Below are positions 1 to 9,372 of a stretch of 64,000 nucleotides of DNA, in pieces. The notes under the pieces are model-generated. The model was not told where the DNA came from, did not search any database, and saw nothing but the letters and a program-made list of their open reading frames with translations. Source of the stretch: Yersinia ruckeri ATCC 29473 (GTDB taxonomy: Bacteria > Pseudomonadota > Gammaproteobacteria > Enterobacterales > Enterobacteriaceae); contig NZ_KN150747.1 of NCBI RefSeq assembly GCF_000754815.1, positions 2,762,896 through 2,826,895 on the forward strand, given 5' to 3'. Every line of letters begins with the position of its first letter. Within the stretch, counting starts at the first letter, position 1. The position numbers and the translations under genes were made by a program.

Positions 1-671
1 TATTGGCACTGATGACCAAAGTGGTTGCCGGTTCTAACGTGCAAGACATCATCAAGCTGGGTAGCTTCGTTGTCGCTTCTTACCTCGGCTTGGCTATCAT
101 GTTTGTGGTTCACGGTATTCTGATTGCCATGACTGGCATTAATCCACTGAAATTCTTTAAAAAAATCATGCCGGTACTGACTTTTGCGTTTACCAGTCGC
201 TCCAGTGCAGCAAGTATCCCGTTGAGTGTAGAAGCACAAACTCGTCGTCTGGGTATTCCTGAGTCCATCGCCAGTTTCTCTGCCTCTTTTGGTGCCACTA
301 TCGGCCAGAACGGTTGTGCCGGTTTGTATCCGGCTATGTTGGCCGTCATGGTAGCACCGACCGTGGGTATCAACCCTCTGGATCCGGTCTGGATTGCCAC
401 CTTGGTCGGTATTGTGACTGTCAGTTCTGCGGGTGTTGCCGGTGTCGGCGGCGGTGCAACTTTTGCCGCGTTGATCGTCTTGCCGGCCATGGGACTCCCA
501 GTCACGCTGGTTGCGCTGTTAATCTCTGTTGAACCCTTGATTGATATGGGTCGTACGGCGCTGAACGTCAGTGGCTCCATGACCGCCGGTACCGTAACCA
601 GCCAGTTGATGAAACAGACGGATAAAGACATTCTGAACAGTGAAGATGATGTGGAATTAGCTCACCGCTAA
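1..671 (+). CDS. tcyP: L-cystine transporter TcyP, C-terminal part (5' end outside window)
   Basis: Inner-membrane symporter of the dicarboxylate/amino acid:cation (DAACS) family that imports L-cystine. The frame is open from the left edge, so roughly the last 223 residues of a protein usually near 460 aa are present. Visible are the Ser-rich stretch around TSRSSAAS, the conserved [11 protein letters not shown] segment and the Gly-rich [11 protein letters not shown] segment, with several hydrophobic helices, matching E. coli TcyP (YdjN). It ends in a hydrophilic tail. No partner gene follows; a GC-rich hairpin lies 30 bp downstream. Family assignment is secure; the cystine specificity comes from similarity. 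Confidence 0.9.
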   Translation, partial: LALMTKVVAGSNVQDIIKLGSFVVASYLGLAIMFVVHGILIAMTGINPLKFFKKIMPVLTFAFTSRSSAASIPLSVEAQTRRLGIPESIASFSASFGATIGQNGCAGLYPAMLAVMVAPTVGINPLDPVWIATLVGIVTVSSAGVAGVGGGATFAALIVLPAMGLPVTLVALLISVEPLIDMGRTALNVSGSMTAGTVTSQLMKQTDKDILNSEDDVELAHR

Positions 672-699
672 GGCACCCTGATATTCATTCATAACAAAA

Positions 700-728
700 A
701 GGCCGGGCAGCTTAAACCTGTCCGGCCT
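700..728 (+). terminator. Hairpin after tcyP
   Basis: An 11-bp inverted repeat with one G-T wobble (AGGCCGGGCAG / CTGTCCGGCCT, 7-nt loop) 29 bp after the tcyP stop. There is no clear T run after it, so termination is inferred from position and stem strength. Confidence 0.6.
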
Positions 729-734
729 CAGACT

Positions 735-885
735 GCTGACAGACCTCGATCCTGCGATCGCTGGTGGGGAAGACCGGTAGAAGAGTCAAGCGTCCGCACT
801 AGGGATGGCGTGTAACGCGCCGACAAGGACGTATTCACGGCGTCTTGACGATCCGCTGGTTTTCACCGCAGCGAGCACTTTGTCA
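735..885. repeat. Miniature interspersed repeat, copy 1 (YPAL-like)
   Basis: About 151 bp that recur in inverted orientation at 44501-44640. By eye the two copies share long blocks such as CCTCGATCCTGCGATC, GGTGGGGAAG, GTATTCACGG, GTCTTGACGATC and GCGAGCACTTTGT. The outer ends of the second copy both read TGACAAA inward, which suggests terminal inverted repeats. Both copies sit just downstream of a gene and its hairpin. Size, place and genus fit the Yersinia palindromic sequences (YPAL), but I could not compare with a reference copy. Confidence 0.65.
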
Positions 886-935
886 TTAAACTCCCTTTTT
901 ATGTTTCTAGAAAACAACTGCATTCTATCGTTCAG

Positions 936-1769
936 TTAACTGCGATACTTTTCCACCAATGCCTGAGCAATGGCTTCGGTTTCGACATCCGGTATACCGC
1001 TAAAATCAGCCGGACGGAAATGCATCTGGAAGGCAGTAATCACTTTCAACGTTTCCTCATCCAGCTCACCAGACAGTGGGATTTTGTAACCGTAGGCCAC
1101 CAGCGCTTTCTGAATGGACTCAACCGACGCCAGGTCGTGTTTATTACGCTCGCCAATCAACGCCTGAACCCGAGACTCATCCGGCCAAGCACCGATACCG
1201 GCTTCATATAACCGTTTCCAGGGGAAATAAGGACCGGGATCAGATTTTCGCAACGGTGCTATATCACTGTGAGCAACCACGTCAGTCGGTGAAATATGGT
1301 AGCGGTCAACAATGTCTTTCCCAAGCCGTTCAATCAACTGAATCTGATCTTCATTATACGGGTACCATTTGCGTGCTAAAAATTCGTCGGTGTAGCCTGG
1401 ATTGACGATTTCCACCCCTATAGAGGTATCATTCAGACTGGTTCGCCCTTGCCATTCACTGACACCCGCATGCCAAGCGCGTTTATCTTCTGGTACCAAC
1501 TGTAATACCACCGGTTTGCCACCTTCCTGACGCGGATGCTCCATCACCAAGTAATGGGCGCTGACCTGCTCCTGGGTCAGCAAACGCAAAGACTCAGCAT
1601 CGTCCACCGCCGTATAATGGAATACCAGAAAGCGAACCCGCTCATTTTGCCCTACCGCCGAAAAACGGGCATCAACCTGATAGTCTCCGCGATCAATCAG
1701 TTTATGGGGACTACTCGTACATCCGGCCAAAAGCAGCATCAGTGCCACTGGCAGTAATTTTCTCATCAT
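936..1769 (-). CDS. amiD: N-acetylmuramoyl-L-alanine amidase AmiD (lipoprotein)
   Basis: Zinc amidase of the amidase_2 (PGRP-like) family that cleaves the lactyl-peptide bond in murein and anhydro-muropeptides. It is anchored in the outer membrane as a lipoprotein. The 277-residue product starts with a lipoprotein signal ending in LLLAGC (Cys17). Zinc-site motifs FHYTA, WHAG and AHSDIAP are present, followed by a C-terminal peptidoglycan-binding-like region ending AFQMHFRP. Length and order match E. coli AmiD (276 aa). It is monocistronic, minus strand, about 290 bp from kdgR. A second Met at codon 2 could equally be the start. Confidence 0.92.
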   Translation of the reverse strand: MMRKLLPVALMLLLAGCTSSPHKLIDRGDYQVDARFSAVGQNERVRFLVFHYTAVDDAESLRLLTQEQVSAHYLVMEHPRQEGGKPVVLQLVPEDKRAWHAGVSEWQGRTSLNDTSIGVEIVNPGYTDEFLARKWYPYNEDQIQLIERLGKDIVDRYHISPTDVVAHSDIAPLRKSDPGPYFPWKRLYEAGIGAWPDESRVQALIGERNKHDLASVESIQKALVAYGYKIPLSGELDEETLKVITAFQMHFRPADFSGIPDVETEAIAQALVEKYRS

Positions 1770-1969
1770 TCACACTCCCTGTTGTTTGATCAAACCGAGT
1801 AACAGTAACTCAGATAAACTAAATGAAATGTAAATAGCCACCTTGATCCCTGCACCATGGATCGCCGCAAGATCAGTCCAATCTGAGGAATATCAGCGTT
1901 AAAGTGAAACAGTATCGTCCGATGATAAACCGATTGCCAAACCACTCGCATAAGCCATGCTGCATGGAA

Positions 1970-1994
1970 AACGGCCCCTGAATCAGGAGCCGTT
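1970..1994 (-). terminator. Probable kdgR terminator hairpin
   Basis: Near-perfect palindrome AACGGC-CCCTGAATCAGGA-GCCGTT, about 65 bp beyond the kdgR stop in the direction of transcription. It has no strong T run. The rest of the amiD-kdgR gap holds nothing else I can name. Confidence 0.5.
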
Positions 1995-2059
1995 GAGATA
2001 CGCGGGTATAGGATAGTGCGGTGGTTCAAGCCCTATCCATGCTGATTAAAAGCGAAGTA

Positions 2060-2851
2060 TCAAAACGGATAGTCGCGATACCCCATGTGCTCGGAGATTT
2101 TACGCGCCGCCTGATGCAATGACTTCACATATTCGTTCTTATGTTCTTCGGAAAAACGCAACGTTGGGAACGAAATACTCAAGCCGGCAATCACCACACC
2201 AAAGCGGTCAAATACCGGTACCGCGATACAACGCAGCCCTTCTTCCTGTTCTTCGATATCTTCGCCAAAACCCTGTTCACGCACGAGATCCAACACCGGT
2301 AATAAACCCTCGGCGCTGTCTAGAGTATGTTTGGTACTGCGGGTAAATTCAATCTGAGACAGAATTTCGCCCACTTCATCGCGATCACGCCATGCCAACA
2401 AAACCTTACCAATCGCCGTACTGTGCAGCGGATTGCGACGACCAATGCGTGAATGCATACGCAAGTTATACATCGAATCAATTTTATGGATGTAAACAAT
2501 ACTATCTTCATCCAATGCCCCAAGGTGAATAGTTTCACGGGTCAAATTAGACAACTCGCGCATCTGGATATCCGCACTACGGATCAGATCGACATTCCGT
2601 AATCCCTTGGCACCCAACTCAAATAATTTTAGCGTCAACGAATACTTCTCAGATTCCCCTTCCTGTGCCACATAACCCAGCGACTTCAAAGTTTGCAGGA
2701 AACGATAGACGGTACTTTTTGACATCATTACACGCAGTGAAAGTTCGGTGATGCCGATTTCTCGTTCCTCACCCAATGCCTGCAAGATACCGAAAACTTT
2801 CAAAACCGACGAAACTGAATCGGGCTGTTTATCAAAATTTGCTGTCGGCAT
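2060..2851 (-). CDS. kdgR: IclR-family repressor KdgR
   Basis: Transcriptional repressor of pectin/polygalacturonate and 2-keto-3-deoxygluconate catabolism; KDG is the known inducer. The 263 residues equal the E. coli length. An N-terminal winged helix-turn-helix spans about residues 12-75 (ITELSLRVMMSKSTVYRFLQTLKSLGYV). The IclR effector domain follows from about 85 to 260 (PLHSTAIGKVLLAW, IAGLSISFPT). It is transcribed divergently from yebQ, the usual enterobacterial arrangement. No target operon lies in this window. Confidence 0.94.
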   Translation of the reverse strand: MPTANFDKQPDSVSSVLKVFGILQALGEEREIGITELSLRVMMSKSTVYRFLQTLKSLGYVAQEGESEKYSLTLKLFELGAKGLRNVDLIRSADIQMRELSNLTRETIHLGALDEDSIVYIHKIDSMYNLRMHSRIGRRNPLHSTAIGKVLLAWRDRDEVGEILSQIEFTRSTKHTLDSAEGLLPVLDLVREQGFGEDIEEQEEGLRCIAVPVFDRFGVVIAGLSISFPTLRFSEEHKNEYVKSLHQAARKISEHMGYRDYPF

Positions 2852-3144
2852 TGTTTAGTTACCCTACGCGGTTTTTGTTTTAAAAAAATAGAACAATGGT
2901 TTTATTATAAAAGGAAGCGAAAAGATTGCGCAATGCGGCATGATGTTTAATCTCATTTACGCCATAAAATCAAGTGGATGCTCCTCGGTTTTGGTAGCAA
3001 TAGTCGTACCAGACACACCCGACCGATCACGATGTGTCACATCCCGATTTACAATTAACTCCACCAACAAAGATGCAATCAGCAGCAATAGCCGTTAGCA
3101 TTACAATACTTGCCTATTCCATTATTTTTTCAGATGAAATCTCT

Positions 3145-4530
3145 ATGACACCTTCTCAACCTGATGGATTGCCGGTTCCTCAACGCTATGCCGCCATTCT
3201 CGTTATTGCATTGGGTATCACGATCGCGGTACTGGACGGCACTATTGCCAACGTGGCCTTGCCCACCATTGCGCGAGATCTGAACGCCAGCCCAGCAGAT
3301 TCTATATGGATAGTGAATGCCTACCAGTTAGCCATCACCATTTCCTTACTCTCACTGGCTTCTCTCGGTGATATTATTGGCTATCGGCGGGTTTATCAGG
3401 CTGGGTTATTGATATTCAGCCTTACTTCATTATTTTGTGCCCTATCTGACTCGCTGTGGACCTTAACAACCGCTCGGGTATTACAAGGTTTCGGTGCTGC
3501 CGCACTCATGAGCGTCAATACGGCATTAATTCGAATTATCTACCCGCGAGCACAACTTGGGCGCGGTATTGGAATTAACTCGTTGATTGTGGCCTTTTCT
3601 GCGGCCGCAGGCCCAACCATCGCCGCTGCCGTGCTCTCCGTCGCCTCATGGCAATGGCTGTTTGCGATTAACGTGCCGATAGGTCTGCTGGCATGGTGTC
3701 TGGGGATGAAATATCTACCGGCTAACGTGGCAAAAAGTAATGGTAATAAATTTGATGTCACCAGTTGCCTGATGAATGCCCTGACCTTTGGTCTATTGAT
3801 CATTGCTATCAGCGGTTTTGCCCAAGGACAAAGCCCGACGCTGATTGCAGGAGAAATTATTCTATTGTTAGTGATTGGCTTTTTCTTCGTACGCCGCCAG
3901 CTTCATCAGGCGTTCCCGCTGTTACCCGTTGATTTACTGCGCATTCCAATTTTTGCGCTGTCCGTTGGTACGTCCATCTGTTCGTTTATCGCCCAGATGC
4001 TGGCGATGGTTTCACTGCCGTTCTTCCTGCAAAACGTACTGGGACGGGATGAAGTGGCGACTGGACTGCTCCTGACTCCGTGGCCGCTGGCAACGGTTGT
4101 CACGGCACCTATTGCTGGCCGGCTGGTAGAACGTTATCAAGCTGGGCTGCTCGGCGGCATTGGGCTGGCGATATTTGCCAGTGGCCTATTTCTGCTGGCG
4201 TTGCTCCCATCCCATCCAAGCGATTTCGATATTGTCTGGCGCATGATGCTATGTGGTATCGGTTTTGGTTTATTCCAATCGCCCAACAACCACACCATTA
4301 TTTCTGCGGCTCCGCCGAACCGCAGCGGTGGTGCCAGCGGTATGCTGGGCACCTCTCGCCTGTTGGGACAAACATCAGGAGCCGCATTGGTTGCCCTGAT
4401 GTTCCATCAGTTTGCCGATAATGCGACTTATGCCTCGCTGCTACTGGCCGGAGCCTTTGCCACACTGGCGGCACTGGTGAGTCTGTTGCGTATTTCGTCG
4501 AAAGCCAAGTCACCCACTGGAATCAAATGA
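3145..4530 (+). CDS. yebQ: MFS drug-efflux-type transporter YebQ
   Basis: Major facilitator superfamily transporter of the DHA2 (14-TM) group; the substrate is unknown. The frame is open from 3034, but Met at 3145 aligns with the E. coli YebQ start (PSQPDGLPVPQRYAAIL versus PKVQADGLPLPQRYGAIL), giving 461 aa. Motifs include LDGTIANVALPTIA in TM1, GDIIGYRRVY (motif A) and RVLQGFGAA (motif B). High identity to E. coli YebQ runs along the whole length, including FGLFQSPNNHTII. It is divergent from kdgR, as in E. coli. Function as an exporter is inferred from the family. Confidence 0.9.
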   Translation: MTPSQPDGLPVPQRYAAILVIALGITIAVLDGTIANVALPTIARDLNASPADSIWIVNAYQLAITISLLSLASLGDIIGYRRVYQAGLLIFSLTSLFCALSDSLWTLTTARVLQGFGAAALMSVNTALIRIIYPRAQLGRGIGINSLIVAFSAAAGPTIAAAVLSVASWQWLFAINVPIGLLAWCLGMKYLPANVAKSNGNKFDVTSCLMNALTFGLLIIAISGFAQGQSPTLIAGEIILLLVIGFFFVRRQLHQAFPLLPVDLLRIPIFALSVGTSICSFIAQMLAMVSLPFFLQNVLGRDEVATGLLLTPWPLATVVTAPIAGRLVERYQAGLLGGIGLAIFASGLFLLALLPSHPSDFDIVWRMMLCGIGFGLFQSPNNHTIISAAPPNRSGGASGMLGTSRLLGQTSGAALVALMFHQFADNATYASLLLAGAFATLAALVSLLRISSKAKSPTGIK

Positions 4531-4549
4531 GTCTGTTGGAATTCTTCAG

Positions 4550-4592
4550 TTGACATCCTCCCCGCCCTAAAGGGCGAGGATCCCTACAGCGT
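4550..4592 (-). mobile_element. IS200/IS605-type right end (relic)
   Basis: TTGACATCCTCCCCGCCCTA, the typical right-end sequence of IS200/IS605 elements, with the CGCCCT-aa-AGGGCG hairpin at 4563-4576. It lies just after the stop of the tnpB fragment, as in intact elements. It also falls 20 bp past yebQ and may now serve as its terminator. In active elements this stretch is also the 3' scaffold of the TnpB omega RNA. No left end or tnpA is visible, so the element cannot move by itself. Confidence 0.75.
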
Positions 4593-4760
4593 TCAGATAA
4601 AAGCCTGACTCGCCTCGGCGGGTTCCTGCTTCATCGAGCGGCCTAAAGCTGCCATCTCTCCACAGGCTAACGCGGCGTGCCCCGCCGCTAAAATATGACG
4701 AGCACCGTTGATATCGGCGTTCTCTGTATATCCACATTCCAGACACTCGAAAGCAATCTG
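4593..4760 (-). pseudogene. tnpB: TnpB (IS200/IS605 OrfB) C-terminal fragment
   Basis: Only about the last 55 codons of TnpB remain. They contain the second CxxC of the zinc ribbon (CLECGYTENADINGARHILA) and the conserved tail ending near KQEPAEA. The DINGAR segment carries the last RuvC-like Asp. Intact TnpB is about 400 aa, so the RuvC core and the N terminus are gone. The fragment joins abruptly to the palindrome next to htpX, marking the deletion end. No function as a nuclease is possible. Confidence 0.8.
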
Positions 4761-4785
4761 AGGCCCCGCGTAAATGCGGGGCCTC
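4760..4785. terminator. Strong palindrome between tnpB relic and htpX
   Basis: Perfect 10-bp inverted repeat GAGGCCCCGC / GCGGGGCCTC with a 6-nt loop, about 27 bp past the htpX stop. On the minus strand the expected T run is missing because the IS fragment abuts the stem. On the plus strand it is followed by GGTGTTTTCG. It was probably the htpX terminator, trimmed by the insertion or deletion. Confidence 0.6.
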
Positions 4786-4811
4786 GGTGTTTTCGTCAAA
4801 GTTTTACTGAC

Positions 4812-5696
4812 TTATTTCAAATATTCGCCAGTACGTAGTGCTTCAATACGTTTATCCAGCGGTGGGTGAGACATCAGCAATTCGCTGAATGTCTTGGACT
4901 TACCATTAATGCAAAACGCCATCATGCTACTTTCTTCCTGCGGTTCATGGCTGGTTTTCAAACGTTGTAACGCCGCAATCATCTTCTCGCGACCGACCAG
5001 TCTGGCTGAGCCTGCATCCGCATGGAACTCACGGTGACGGGAGAACCACATGGTAATGATGCTAGCCAAAATACCGAATACCAGCTCCAGCACCATAGAT
5101 ACCGCGAAATACACCATCGGGTTACCTGATGAACTACTTTCTTCGTTTTCCCGATCACCCGACAAGAAGCCAGCAACAACCTGTGCGATCAGGCGGGAGA
5201 TAAAGATAACGAAGGTGTTCACCACCCCCTGAACCAGCGTCATTGTGACCATGTCACCGTTAGCTACATGGCTGATTTCATGAGCAATAACAGCCTCAGC
5301 CTCATCACGACTCATGTTTTGCAATAAGCCGGTGCTCACGGCCACCAGCGAAGCATCGCGGCGCGCACCCGTAGCAAAGGCGTTAATATCTGGCGCTTGG
5401 TAAATCGCCACCTGCGGCATGGCAATGCCAGCCTGTTGAGACTGACGACGTACCGTGTCCAGCAACCAACGTTCCGTTTCATTACGTGGCTGTTCAATCA
5501 CTTGCCCGCCGACCGAACGCAGCGCCATCCATTTAGACATCAGCAGTGAAACAAACGAACCGCCAAAACCAAACAGCAACGCCATAATCATCAGCCCTTG
5601 CACACTACTTGACTGAATTCCTGTCAGGCTAAGCACCAGCCCGAAAACCAACATCACCGCCAGGTTGGTGAGAAGGAACAGAGCTATTCGCATCAT
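4812..5696 (-). CDS. htpX: Membrane zinc metalloprotease HtpX
   Basis: M48-family inner-membrane protease involved with FtsH in membrane-protein quality control. It is 294 aa, almost identical in layout to E. coli HtpX (293 aa). Two N-terminal TM helices (about 4-25 and 33-52) precede the catalytic HEISH motif at 139-143. A further pair of TM segments follows (about 155-175 and 190-215), with the third zinc ligand region [11 protein letters not shown]. It ends in the conserved ALRTGEYLK. It is monocistronic on the minus strand. In E. coli it is Cpx-regulated; I did not identify a CpxR site here. Confidence 0.96.
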   Translation of the reverse strand: MMRIALFLLTNLAVMLVFGLVLSLTGIQSSSVQGLMIMALLFGFGGSFVSLLMSKWMALRSVGGQVIEQPRNETERWLLDTVRRQSQQAGIAMPQVAIYQAPDINAFATGARRDASLVAVSTGLLQNMSRDEAEAVIAHEISHVANGDMVTMTLVQGVVNTFVIFISRLIAQVVAGFLSGDRENEESSSSGNPMVYFAVSMVLELVFGILASIITMWFSRHREFHADAGSARLVGREKMIAALQRLKTSHEPQEESSMMAFCINGKSKTFSELLMSHPPLDKRIEALRTGEYLK

Positions 5697-5954
5697 AAAA
5701 TTTTACTTCCTTATGGTTAAACCGAGATTCTTATCAGAGATATGCTGATCGTATGGGCATCTGGCAAATTTTCAAGGCTTGTTAACGCCTAACTGATTAA
5801 ATCAACATAACTTTACAAATTTGAATACATTTCATCACATTGGCGGTGGTTTTCATGTAGATCATCCGGCCTGAATCCCTGACTATAGAAAACTGACCGT
5901 GCCATAAGCTCGCTGCCTATTTCCCTCCGTTGCTATTGAGCGGATTCATGGCGT

Positions 5955-5986
5955 AAAAAATCCGAAGCCTCGAAAGACTCCGGATT
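5955..5986 (-). terminator. prc rho-independent terminator
   Basis: AATCCG...CGGATT stem followed on the minus strand by a run of T (A run at 5955-5960 on plus), 20-50 bp after the prc stop. It fits an intrinsic terminator for the prc transcript. The remaining 250 bp up to htpX hold its promoter region and no gene I can see. Confidence 0.75.
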
Positions 5987-6006
5987 GTTAAAGGTGACGC
6001 ATTAGC

Positions 6007-8046
6007 TTATTTGTTAGCCGTTTGCTGGGCTTTTTCCAATTGAGCAAGATCTAAGGCGATATGGACACTCTCATCCAGATAAGGATCCTGCTCCTGATAG
6101 TCTTTTGGCAAATCATCCAGCGACTTCAGCGGTTTTTTACCTTCCCGTTTGAAACGCTCATTCAAGCGTGCCAGACGAGTCGCATCATCTTCCTTATTCT
6201 CTTTATCACGCTGTGCGTAGTTCAGAGAAATGGCATTACGCTTTTCCTTCAAGGCCTTGAAACGCATGATATCATGCTGAATATTCTGGAATTCAGGATT
6301 AACAGCAATACGCTCGGCGTGGTTTTTAACCAGCACTGACTCTATCGGTTTCAGATCGCCAATCTTAGTATAGGTTGCTGCGTTAATGCTATCCCACGGC
6401 AAGGCGTTATCTTCAAAGCTCTCGCCGGTTTCTGCCGGATCGACGCCGGTTGGCATGACAATATCCGGCACCACGCCTTTACGTTGCGTACTGCCACCAT
6501 CCACACGGTAAAACTTTTGGATGGTATATTGTACCGAACCTAGCGCAGGCCATTCTGGGCGCAGCATCTGGTCGTAAATACGGTTAAGCGAGCGATATTG
6601 TTGCACCGTGCCTTTACCAAAGGTCGGTTCACCCACGATCAACGCACGACCATAATCCTGCATGGCGGCGGCGAAAATCTCGGAGGCAGAGGCACTGTAA
6701 CGATCGACCAGCACCACTAATGGACCTTTGTAGTAAACAACGCCATCGGTATCACTGTCTTCCCGCACTTTACCGTTGTTATCCCGCACCTGAACAACCG
6801 GGCCGCTTGGAATAAACAAACCGGAAAGCGAAACCGCTTCCGTCAGCGCACCGCCCCCATTGCTACGCAGGTCGATAATAATACTGCTAACATTTTGCTT
6901 GGCCAGTTTCTGCAACTGCACCTTCACATCTTCGGTTAAACCGACATAGAAACCTGGGATATCCAGTACCCCAACCTTTTCTTTGCCGATGGTTTTCACT
7001 GACATCTTGACTGCGCGATCTTCCAGACGGATACGTTCGCGGGTCAGAGTGACGGTCTTAACCTTGGTACCCTTGCCAGCAGGCAGGATTTCCAACCGCA
7101 CTTTCGAACCTTTCGGTCCTTTAATCAGTGCAACCACATCGTCCAAACGCCAGCCGATAACATCCACCATCGGCTTGCCGGGTTGGCCAACACCGACCAC
7201 ACGGTCGCCCACGGTGATAGCTTTGCTTTTTGCTGCGGGGCCACCCGGTACCAATGAATTAATTAGTGTGTAGTCATCGTCCATCTGCAATACAGCGCCA
7301 ATCCCCTCAAGAGACAAGCTCATTTCGGTATTGAATTGCTCGGTATTACGTGGCGATAAATAATTGGTATGAGGATCGATTTCATGAGCGAACGCATTCA
7401 TGATCAATTGGAAAACGTCTTCGCTGTTACTTTGTGTTAGACGTTTGATCGCCGACTGATAGCGCTTGGTCAGCGTGTCCTTAATCTCTTGATCCGTTTT
7501 ACCGGCCAATTTCAGATTAAGTTGGTCATATTTGACCTTGGCATCCCATAGCTTGTTCAGCTCGCCTTCGCTGGTTGGCCAAGGAGCCTTGGCGCGATCC
7601 AAATCGATAGTGTCATTTCCGGTAAAGACCATCGGTCTTTCCAGCACCGACAAGGCATATTGATAACGTTCAAAGCGTCGTTTCTGCGCCAAGTTGAATA
7701 ACGCATAAGGCGTCTCCAACTGACCCGATTTCAACTCATCATCCAACGCGTTCTTTTTATTCGCAAATTGTGCCACATCTGATGCTAACAACAGGTTGTG
7801 ACTATAGTCCAACATGTTGAGATAGCGATCAAATATCTTGGCGGAAAACTGGTCGTCCAGCGCAAACTGGCGATAATGAGAGCGAGTGAAGCGCGATGCT
7901 ACGCGCTCACTCACCGTCGAGTGCTGAGGCTCCTGATGGAGTTGAGGTAGCTGATCGATCCGATAGGTACTGCTACTATCGTTAGCGTAACTCGCGCCCG
8001 CCAGTAACAAGCCTGCTAATGCTGTTAATCTGACTAATTTGTTCAT
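6007..8046 (-). CDS. prc: Periplasmic tail-specific protease Prc (Tsp)
   Basis: S41-family protease that trims or degrades periplasmic proteins with nonpolar C termini, including precursor FtsI and murein hydrolases. It has 679 residues (E. coli 682) and a signal peptide (LTALAGLLLAGASYA). The N-terminal DUF3340-like region is followed by a PDZ domain around 240-330 (GIGAVLQMDDDYTLINSLVPGGPA). The Ser/Lys dyad lies in YSASASEIFAAAMQDYG and EPTFGKGT, and a C-terminal DUF3340 region carries many Lys/Glu residues. It lies 20 bp after proQ in the same direction, a conserved operon; proQ-prc co-transcription is known in E. coli. Confidence 0.96.
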   Translation of the reverse strand: MNKLVRLTALAGLLLAGASYANDSSSTYRIDQLPQLHQEPQHSTVSERVASRFTRSHYRQFALDDQFSAKIFDRYLNMLDYSHNLLLASDVAQFANKKNALDDELKSGQLETPYALFNLAQKRRFERYQYALSVLERPMVFTGNDTIDLDRAKAPWPTSEGELNKLWDAKVKYDQLNLKLAGKTDQEIKDTLTKRYQSAIKRLTQSNSEDVFQLIMNAFAHEIDPHTNYLSPRNTEQFNTEMSLSLEGIGAVLQMDDDYTLINSLVPGGPAAKSKAITVGDRVVGVGQPGKPMVDVIGWRLDDVVALIKGPKGSKVRLEILPAGKGTKVKTVTLTRERIRLEDRAVKMSVKTIGKEKVGVLDIPGFYVGLTEDVKVQLQKLAKQNVSSIIIDLRSNGGGALTEAVSLSGLFIPSGPVVQVRDNNGKVREDSDTDGVVYYKGPLVVLVDRYSASASEIFAAAMQDYGRALIVGEPTFGKGTVQQYRSLNRIYDQMLRPEWPALGSVQYTIQKFYRVDGGSTQRKGVVPDIVMPTGVDPAETGESFEDNALPWDSINAATYTKIGDLKPIESVLVKNHAERIAVNPEFQNIQHDIMRFKALKEKRNAISLNYAQRDKENKEDDATRLARLNERFKREGKKPLKSLDDLPKDYQEQDPYLDESVHIALDLAQLEKAQQTANK

Positions 8047-8065
8047 GCCTAGGTTGGCCTCCGTA

Positions 8066-8779
8066 TCAGAACTGCAAGTGTTCTGCGCGCACGATCATCG
8101 CCAGACCTGAAGATAGCTGCACCCGTACGCCATCTTTAGCGATTTCTAATACGGTTGCGTCCATCGCACTCTTGCCTGCTCTGACTTTGATTTCTTGACC
8201 AATTTGCAGTTTCGAGATATCTGTGACCGGCACAGGGCGTGGCTGGTTCTCTTCTGCCGCTGGGCGAGGAGCACGAGCCTGCTGTGGGCGATTCGGCTGA
8301 CGTGGCTTACGGGCTTCCGGGGCAGCGCCAGCTTCACGACGCGGCACCGGTTTTTTACCGGCCGGACGTGGGCGACGTGGCTCAGGGGTTTCACCCGCAG
8401 CAATGGCAGCTTCGCGTTTTTTAGCTTGTTGTTCAGCACGTTGCGCTTGAACACGGGCTTTCGCCTCTTCCAGCTGTTTGCGGGCATGTTCAACATGTTG
8501 CTCTTCCAGCACACCGCAAGGGTTGCCGTCTAAATCAACACGTTCTGCACCGACTTTGACCCCATAAAGATAACGCCAGCTTGAGGTATATAAACGCAAG
8601 GCTGAACGCAATTGCGTCTTGCTTAAACTCTCTTCCCCCTGAACTCGCTCCACCAGATCCTGAAAAATACCGATCTTTAATGGGCGTGCTTCGCCTTCGG
8701 CGGTGAAACAAAGCGGGAATCGCTCGGCCAAAAAGGCTATGACTTCTTTGCTACTGTTCAACTTAGGTTGATTTTCCAT
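8066..8779 (-). CDS. proQ: RNA chaperone ProQ
   Basis: FinO-domain RNA-binding protein, a global sRNA/mRNA 3'-end matchmaker. It has 237 aa (E. coli 232). The FinO-like domain spans about 5-120 ([37 protein letters not shown]). A basic, proline-rich linker (about 125-180, many RR/KP repeats) and a C-terminal Tudor-like domain ([13 protein letters not shown] to RAEHLQF) follow. It precedes prc by 20 bp and follows msrC, the usual enterobacterial arrangement. Confidence 0.96.
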   Translation of the reverse strand: MENQPKLNSSKEVIAFLAERFPLCFTAEGEARPLKIGIFQDLVERVQGEESLSKTQLRSALRLYTSSWRYLYGVKVGAERVDLDGNPCGVLEEQHVEHARKQLEEAKARVQAQRAEQQAKKREAAIAAGETPEPRRPRPAGKKPVPRREAGAAPEARKPRQPNRPQQARAPRPAAEENQPRPVPVTDISKLQIGQEIKVRAGKSAMDATVLEIAKDGVRVQLSSGLAMIVRAEHLQF

Positions 8780-8874
8780 GAAATTTCCTGATTACAACGG
8801 GTTTGCCAACCAGCGCAGGCATGAACAGGCGTCATTATAATGACGCCTCCAGCAATTGCCACGTTATCCGTGTA

Positions 8875-9372
8875 TCAACTTGCAGTCTGTGTGACATATT
8901 TCGCAAAGTCACCGTGTTCAATATGGGCGCAAAGCCCCGCCACTACTGACGCCAGCCCTTTTTCATCTTCTTCATCGAAGCGATCATAAACTGTGCTATC
9001 AATATCCAAAACACCGATGACAACGCCGTTAATGGCGATAGGTAAGACAATTTCAGCGTTACTGGCGGCATCACAGGCGATATGACCGGGGAAAAGATGG
9101 ACGTCAGCCACCCGCTGTACTCGGTTCTCCGACACCGCAGTGCCGCAAACACCTTTACCTACCGGAATCCGCACACAGGCGATTTTTCCCTGAAACGGCC
9201 CAAGCACCAGTTGATGACCATCCATCAGATAAAAGCCAGCCCAATTTAATCCGTCAAGACGTTCATACAACAACGCACTGGCGTTGGCCAAAGTGGCAAT
9301 AAAATTATTTTCACCGGCAATTAACGCACACATATCACGTTTTAATTCCGCGTAGAATTCTGCTTTTTTCAT
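8875..9372 (-). CDS. msrC: Free methionine-(R)-sulfoxide reductase MsrC
   Basis: GAF-domain enzyme that reduces free Met-(R)-sulfoxide, with thioredoxin as the electron donor in the family. It has 165 aa, equal to E. coli YebR/MsrC. The conserved cysteines are present in KIACVRIPVG, GKGVCGTAV and HIACDAASN, matching the catalytic and resolving Cys positions. LDIDSTVYDRFDEEDEKGL is the family signature. It lies upstream of proQ on the same strand, about 95 bp apart, and divergent from letA. Confidence 0.93.
   Translation of the reverse strand: MKKAEFYAELKRDMCALIAGENNFIATLANASALLYERLDGLNWAGFYLMDGHQLVLGPFQGKIACVRIPVGKGVCGTAVSENRVQRVADVHLFPGHIACDAASNAEIVLPIAINGVVIGVLDIDSTVYDRFDEEDEKGLASVVAGLCAHIEHGDFAKYVTQTAS

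Noticed and set aside
1790-2029. 79-codon minus-strand frame between amiD and kdgR
   Set aside because: It spans the kdgR terminator palindrome and has no ribosome site.
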